From an uncultured Clostridium sp. (GTDB lineage: Bacteria; Bacillota; Clostridia; TANB77; CAG-508), in the NCBI GenBank assembly GCA_905203195.1, contig CAJKVD010000036.1, positions 1 to 7,306 of the forward strand: 7,306 bases of DNA. The letters are read 5' to 3'. The first letter of the stretch is position 1, and each line of letters opens with the position of its first letter. The position numbers were made by a program, and so were the translations under genes. Under the pieces are notes generated by a model, which was not told the origin of the DNA, did not search any database, and saw only the letters and a list, made by a program, of their open reading frames with translations. Below are positions 4,618 to 7,306 of this stretch, piece after piece.

Positions 4618-5304
4618 TTATTTTTGATCTATGAAAATGCTTGGTCCCATTGTTGTTGTAACTGCAACACTCTTAATGTATTGTCCTTTTGCAGCTGCTG
4701 GTTTAGCTTTGATTATTGCATTTATTATTGTTTCGTAGTTTTCTACTAATTTGTCTGTACCAAATGATACTTTTCCAAATCCTAAGTGAATAATATTAGT
4801 TTTGTCTAATCTATATTCAACTTTACCAGATTTAATTTCATTGATTGCTTTTGTTACATCCATTGTAACTGTTCCTGATTTAGGGTTTGGCATTAATCCT
4901 TTTGGTCCTAATACTTTACCTAATCTTCCTACTACACCCATCATGTCTGGTGTTGCAACTACTACATCATAATCAAACCAGTTTTCATTTTGGATTTTTG
5001 GTATTAATTCTTCTGCTCCAACAAAGTCTGCTCCTGCTTTTGTTGCTTCTTCTGCTTTTGGTCCTTTAGCAAATACTAATACTTTTTGTGTTTTTCCTGT
5101 TCCATTTGGAAGTACTACTGTACCTCTAACTTGTTGGTCTGCATGTTTTGAATCTACTCCTAATTTTACATGTAGCTCAACTGTTTCATCGAATTTTGCT
5201 TTTGGCATTTTTTCGATTGTTTCGATTGCTTCTTTTATATTATATTGTTTTCCTGCTTCTATTAATTTTGCACTTTCTGCATATCTTTTTGTTTGTTTTT
5301 TCAT
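4618..5304 (-). CDS. rplA: 50S ribosomal protein L1
   Basis: A 228-residue protein of the L1 stalk at the ribosomal E site that helps release deacylated tRNA. Family signatures are present in order: [14 protein letters not shown] (38-51), [15 protein letters not shown] (57-71), the central domain with [18 protein letters not shown] (117-134), and the highly conserved [12 protein letters not shown] (136-147). The C-terminal return to domain I ends [12 protein letters not shown]. Length is standard. RBS GGGAGG with seven-base spacing fixes the ATG. In many bacteria L1 represses the rplKA mRNA; a candidate structure lies at the rplK start. It follows rplK by 53 bases. Confidence 0.98.
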   Translation of the reverse strand: MKKQTKRYAESAKLIEAGKQYNIKEAIETIEKMPKAKFDETVELHVKLGVDSKHADQQVRGTVVLPNGTGKTQKVLVFAKGPKAEEATKAGADFVGAEELIPKIQNENWFDYDVVVATPDMMGVVGRLGKVLGPKGLMPNPKSGTVTMDVTKAINEIKSGKVEYRLDKTNIIHLGFGKVSFGTDKLVENYETIINAIIKAKPAAAKGQYIKSVAVTTTMGPSIFIDQK

Positions 5305-5327
5305 TTTTTACCTCCCTTGGTTCTAAC

Positions 5328-5340
5328 GAGTATTTTACTC
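5328..5340 (-). repeat. Small hairpin in the rplK-rplA gap
   Basis: GAGTA (5328-5332) pairs with TACTC (5336-5340) around a TTT loop, about 12 bases upstream of the rplA RBS. Five pairs only, so chance is possible. Confidence 0.3.
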
Positions 5341-5357
5341 TCCCACTTATTTTAAAA

Positions 5358-5786
5358 TTATTCTGTTACTACAACTCCCATACTTCTTGCTGTTCCTTCT
5401 ACCATGCTCATTGCTGTTTCTAATGAAGCTGCGTTTAAATCTGGCATTTTTTGTTCTGCTATTGCTTTTACTTGTTCCTTTGTTATTTTAGCAACTTTTT
5501 CTCTATTTGGTTTTCCTGAACCTTTTTCGATTTTTATTGCTTTTTTTATTAATACTGCTACTGGTGGTACTTTTGTTATAAATTCAAAAGATTTATCTTT
5601 ATATACAGTAATTACTACTGGGATGATCATTCCTGGTTGATTTGCTGTTCTATCATTAAATTCCTTAACGAATTGCATGATGTTTACACCACTTGAACCT
5701 AATGCTGGTCCTACTGGTGGAGCTGGTGTTGCCTTTCCAGCTTCTATTTGTAATTTTATAATATTACTAATTTCTTTTTCTGCCAT
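5358..5786 (-). CDS. rplK: 50S ribosomal protein L11
   Basis: A 142-residue protein that binds the GTPase-associated region of 23S rRNA with L10 and, in bacteria with RelA/Rel, is needed to sense uncharged tRNA. The N-terminal domain carries [20 protein letters not shown] (11-30) and [15 protein letters not shown] (33-47). The C-terminal rRNA-binding domain includes [20 protein letters not shown], and the protein ends [15 protein letters not shown]. The frame extends to a GTG at 5798, but that codon overlaps the RBS AAGGAGGT and is rejected. Starting at ATG 5786 gives MAEKEIS and the usual length of about 141. An in-frame TTG at 5792 sits five bases from the RBS, against eleven for the ATG, so a two-residue-longer protein cannot be excluded. 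The ATG lies in a hairpin. Confidence 0.97.
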   Translation of the reverse strand: MAEKEISNIIKLQIEAGKATPAPPVGPALGSSGVNIMQFVKEFNDRTANQPGMIIPVVITVYKDKSFEFITKVPPVAVLIKKAIKIEKGSGKPNREKVAKITKEQVKAIAEQKMPDLNAASLETAMSMVEGTARSMGVVVTE

Positions 5787-5797
5787 TTTCAATGGCA
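5781..5797 (-). promoter_or_regulatory. Hairpin enclosing the rplK start codon, candidate translational control site
   Basis: A perfect 7-bp inverted repeat: TGCCATT (5781-5787) pairs with AATGGCA (5791-5797) around a three-base loop. In the mRNA the ATG (5786-5784) lies in the 3' arm, and the Shine-Dalgarno (5804-5797) abuts the 5' arm. Folding would hide the start codon. L1 represses rplKA in other bacteria by binding near the L11 start, so this position is suggestive. The structure is seen; L1 binding is inferred. Confidence 0.5.
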
Positions 5798-5819
5798 CCT
5801 CCTTCTTGTTTTTTGACTT

Positions 5820-6359
5820 TTATTTTATTTTTTGTACTTGTGAAAATTCTACTTCTACTGGTGTTTCTCTTCCAAACATAGATACTAGAACTTTTACTTT
5901 ATTTTTTTCTTTGTTTATTTCTTGTACAGTTCCTGTAAAGTTTTCAAATGCTCCATTCATTATTTGGACTTGATCATTTACTTCGTAATCTACATTTATG
6001 CTATTAATGTCTTCAAATCCCATGCTTCTGATTTCTTCGTCTGTTAATGGTATTGGGTCTGTTCCAGAACCTACAAAACCTGTTACTCCTCTTGTGTTTC
6101 TAACAATATACCATGTTTCTTCTGTTACTATCATTTTTATTAACACATATCCTGGGAATACTTTTTTTAGATTTGTTTTCTTTTTACCATCTTTGATCTC
6201 TATTTGTTCTTCCATTGGAACTATTATATCAAAGAAATATTCTTCTAATTCTCTGTTTTTTATTGTTTTTTCAAGGTCTGTTTTTACTTTGTTCTCATAT
6301 CCTGAGTATGTATGTACTACATACCATCTTGGATTCATATCATAATCTTTTTGAGACAT
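5820..6359 (-). CDS. nusG: Transcription termination/antitermination factor NusG
   Basis: A 179-residue factor that binds RNA polymerase beside the clamp helices. It modulates pausing and elongation and couples transcription to translation. The NGN domain is at residues about 10-115: RWYVVHTYSGYENKVKTDLE, then VFPGYVLIKM and the conserved VRNTRGVTGFVG. A KOW domain follows at 125-179 (VQIMNGAFENFTGTVQEI, ending EVEFSQVQKI). Both domains are complete. RBS AAGGAGG is nine bases before the chosen ATG. Another ATG (6364-6362) five bases upstream is out of frame and opens a nine-codon frame overlapping the nusG start. It follows secE by 26 bases, the near-universal secE-nusG arrangement. Confidence 0.98.
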   Translation of the reverse strand: MSQKDYDMNPRWYVVHTYSGYENKVKTDLEKTIKNRELEEYFFDIIVPMEEQIEIKDGKKKTNLKKVFPGYVLIKMIVTEETWYIVRNTRGVTGFVGSGTDPIPLTDEEIRSMGFEDINSINVDYEVNDQVQIMNGAFENFTGTVQEINKEKNKVKVLVSMFGRETPVEVEFSQVQKIK

Positions 6360-6364
6360 TGCAT

Positions 6365-6384
6365 AAAGCCTCCTTTTTTGCTTT
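6365..6384 (-). repeat. Possible small hairpin with the nusG Shine-Dalgarno in its loop
   Basis: AAAGC (6365-6369) can pair with GCTTT (6380-6384). The ten-base loop would carry the nusG RBS GGAGG. Only five pairs, mostly A-T, so it is unstable on its own. Confidence 0.3.
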
Positions 6385-6385
6385 T

Positions 6386-6778
6386 TTATTCATTTGCTGT
6401 AGTATTGGTTTGTGTGTTTTCATCAACTACTTCGTTATTGTTTGTTTCTGTTGTTTCGTTTTCTGTTTCTTCTGATGTTGCATTTTCATCAGTTGTTTTG
6501 TTTGTTGTTTCTTCTGATGATTCATTTGTTGTTTGATTACTAATAACTTCTTTTATCTTGTTGATTCCTTTATTGTTTACTGCTTCAAATGTAATGTCTA
6601 ATGCAAAAACTATAACCGCTGTTAATAAAACAATTGCAATAACTGCTGTTGTGTTATTTGCTAATTGTTTTGGTGTTAACCATGTTACTTTTTTTAGTTC
6701 TGCTTTAAAACTCTTCCAAAAGCTTTTTTTGTTTTTTGTGTTTTCTTTGTTGCTTGTTTTTCCTTCTTTTTTAGCCAT
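6386..6778 (-). CDS. secE: Preprotein translocase subunit SecE with a long acidic C-terminal tail
   Basis: SecE clamps SecY in the SecYEG protein-export channel of the plasma membrane. This protein has 130 residues, against about 60-75 for usual single-span SecE. Residues 19-38 (SFWKSFKAELKKVTWLTPKQ) are the conserved cytoplasmic amphipathic helix, with Leu where Pro is common in the VTWPT motif. One transmembrane helix follows at about 44-62 (AVIAIVLLTAVIVFAL). Residues 81-130 are a low-complexity tail in which 38 of 50 residues are Asn, Thr or Glu and only one is basic. With the usual topology it would be outside the cell membrane. The Lys-rich N-terminal 18 residues are cytoplasmic. RBS AAGGAGG with seven-base spacing supports the ATG. 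Codon use continues unchanged into the tail, so a frameshift is not suggested. Confidence 0.93.
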   Translation of the reverse strand: MAKKEGKTSNKENTKNKKSFWKSFKAELKKVTWLTPKQLANNTTAVIAIVLLTAVIVFALDITFEAVNNKGINKIKEVISNQTTNESSEETTNKTTDENATSEETENETTETNNNEVVDENTQTNTTANE

Positions 6779-6800
6779 TTTATTTCCTCCTTAAAATAGC

Positions 6801-6815
6801 TTGAATTTTATTCAA
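6801..6815 (-). repeat. Small hairpin in the rpmG-secE gap
   Basis: TTGAAT (6801-6806) pairs perfectly with ATTCAA (6810-6815) around a TTT loop. It sits between the rpmG stop and the secE RBS. There is no adjacent U tract on the minus strand, so it is not a terminator. It may be a processing or stability element, or chance. Confidence 0.35.
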
Positions 6816-6827
6816 ATTTTGTTTTTA

Positions 6828-6992
6828 TTATTTTGTTTCTTTATGTGTTGTACGTTTTTTGCAGAATTTGCAATATTTTACAATTTCTAGTCTGTCTGTA
6901 TTGTTTCTTTTGTTTTTTGATGTCATGTAATTTCTGTGTTTACATTCTGTACATTCTAATGTTATATTTTCTCTTGGTCCTTTTGCTGCCAT
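6828..6992 (-). CDS. rpmG: 50S ribosomal protein L33, zinc-ribbon type
   Basis: A 54-residue large-subunit protein near the E site. The translation begins [18 protein letters not shown], continues [16 protein letters not shown] and ends [19 protein letters not shown]. Two CxxC pairs (Cys14/Cys17 and Cys41/Cys44) can bind zinc, making this the C+ form; Firmicutes often keep a second C- copy elsewhere for zinc starvation. Length is normal (49-55). RBS GGAGGTG lies about eight bases before the ATG. It is the first gene of the unit, 73 bases from the predicted transcription start, and is followed by secE after 49 bases, the standard rpmG-secE-nusG order. Confidence 0.95.
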   Translation of the reverse strand: MAAKGPRENITLECTECKHRNYMTSKNKRNNTDRLEIVKYCKFCKKRTTHKETK

Positions 6993-7010
6993 TTTAAATA
7001 CACCTCCGTA

Positions 7011-7058
7011 TTATTACCTTTTTTATTTTTTAACGATGTGAATACATGTCCGTAATAA
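7011..7058 (-). promoter_or_regulatory. Possible leader helix before the rpmG Shine-Dalgarno
   Basis: TTATTAC (7011-7017) is complementary to GTAATAA (7052-7058) with a 34-base loop. In the transcript the 5' arm is about seven bases after the predicted start and the 3' arm is next to the rpmG RBS. The pairing is short and A/U-rich and could be chance. Confidence 0.25.
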
Positions 7059-7071
7059 CATATACCTGAGT

Positions 7072-7100
7072 ATTTTACCACCTTTTTCTAGTTCTGTCAA
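7072..7100 (-). promoter_or_regulatory. Sigma-A promoter of the rpmG-secE-nusG-rplKA unit
   Basis: On the minus strand a perfect -35 TTGACA (7100-7095), 17-base spacer, and -10 TAAAAT (7077-7072) preceded by TGG, an extended -10. Transcription would start near 7065, giving an rpmG leader of about 73 bases. It is the only strong promoter seen for the ribosomal cluster; downstream genes lack comparable sites in their gaps. Confidence 0.85.
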
Positions 7101-7168
7101 TGGTTTTTGAAGAAAAAATATTTTATGTTACTTTCTTACTACATTTTAGATGGCCAAATGTCAAAAGA

Positions 7169-7191
7169 AGATAACTTCTAAAATCTTATCT
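7169..7191 (-). terminator. Weak candidate terminator of the right-edge gene
   Basis: AGATAA (7169-7174) pairs with TTATCT (7186-7191) around an 11-base loop. On the minus strand it lies about 20 bases after the stop of the partial gene and is followed by TCTTTTG. The stem is short and A/T-rich, so it may be inactive. Confidence 0.3.
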
Positions 7192-7211
7192 CTTGCAAGT
7201 TACCATATTTT

Positions 7212-7306
7212 TTAATCATGTTTTGCTTTGAATTCCTTTATTACTATTTGCTTTTCTTCTATTCTTCCTTCTATCCATATTGTATCTTCTTTTTCTAATT
7301 CTTTAT
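7212..7306 (-). CDS. 3' end of an unidentified gene, cut by the window edge
   Basis: Only the last 30 residues are present: KELEKEDTIWIEGRIEEKQ, then IVIKEFKAKHD and a TAA stop. The charged, alternating pattern with IWIEGRI followed by QIVIKEF suggests two beta strands of a small beta-rich, perhaps OB-like, domain. That is only an impression. It is not the C-terminus of EF-Tu, a common neighbour upstream of rpmG in Firmicutes. It is transcribed toward the rpmG promoter and ends about 110 bases before it. The 5' sequence outside the window is needed to identify it. Confidence 0.5.
   Translation of the reverse strand, partial: KELEKEDTIWIEGRIEEKQIVIKEFKAKHD

Noticed and set aside
4887..5069. 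Leucine-rich plus-strand frames opposite rplA, rplK and secE
   Set aside because: The Leu/Phe/Ser runs are complements of Lys/Glu/Ala codons in ribosomal protein and SecE genes, not membrane proteins.
5787..5798. GTG start for rplK at 5798
   Set aside because: The GTG is part of the Shine-Dalgarno AAGGAGGTG and cannot serve as both; MAEKEIS gives the usual L11 length.
6336..6364. Nine-codon frame starting five bases before the nusG ATG
   Set aside because: Its ATG is only four bases from the Shine-Dalgarno, too close for good initiation, and the frame is too short to support a regulatory claim.
7136..7164. Second TTGACA (7164-7159) upstream of the rpmG promoter
   Set aside because: No acceptable -10 at 16-18 bases; the TAAAAT nearby is only 10 bases away.

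Overview
The window is A+T-rich bacterial DNA (about 70% A+T by eye) with strong AGGAGG-type ribosome binding sites, T-tailed hairpin terminators and TTGACA/TATAAT promoters. It also carries a DUF4364 gene and a 2,4-diaminopentanoate dehydrogenase-type gene. Together these point to a low-GC Firmicute, most likely an uncultured or gut-type member of the Clostridia. I cannot name the genus. Every protein gene is on the minus strand; only the tRNA at the left edge is on the plus strand.

Right half (minus strand, transcribed from about 7065 down to 3408). This is a ribosomal protein and transcription cluster: rpmG (L33), secE, nusG, rplK (L11), rplA (L1), an L10 leader, rplJ (L10) and rplL (L7/L12). 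It starts from a clear TTGACA-17-TAAAAT promoter at 7072-7100. A conserved L10-type attenuation leader separates rplA from rplJ. The unit ends at an intrinsic terminator just after rplL. rpoB and rpoC, which follow rplL in most bacteria, are absent. At the far right is the 3' end of an unidentified gene, where tuf is often found.

Middle (3446 down to 2337). Three further hairpins lie between the rplL terminator and mtnN; one is a nearly perfect 21-bp palindrome. They may mark the point where the ancestral rplL-rpoB linkage broke, or form a structured mtnN leader. mtnN encodes 5'-methylthioadenosine/S-adenosylhomocysteine nucleosidase. A G-rich inverted repeat that may act as its terminator follows.

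Left half (2336 down to 203). An ord-like NAD(P)-dependent dehydrogenase has its own promoter and terminator, without the other ornithine-degradation genes next to it. The promoter for the next unit is interleaved with that terminator. That unit holds a 100-residue charged protein of unknown function and a DUF4364 winged-helix protein. The charged protein's Shine-Dalgarno is far from its ATG and is separated from it by a hairpin. The DUF4364 unit converges on a plus-strand elongator tRNA-Met(CAU) gene with a consensus promoter, and each side has its own terminator.

No mobile element, CRISPR array, phage gene or defence system is visible. This is mostly a housekeeping region. The points worth a second look are RNA-level structures, the missing rpoBC, the acidic tail on SecE and the isolated dehydrogenase.
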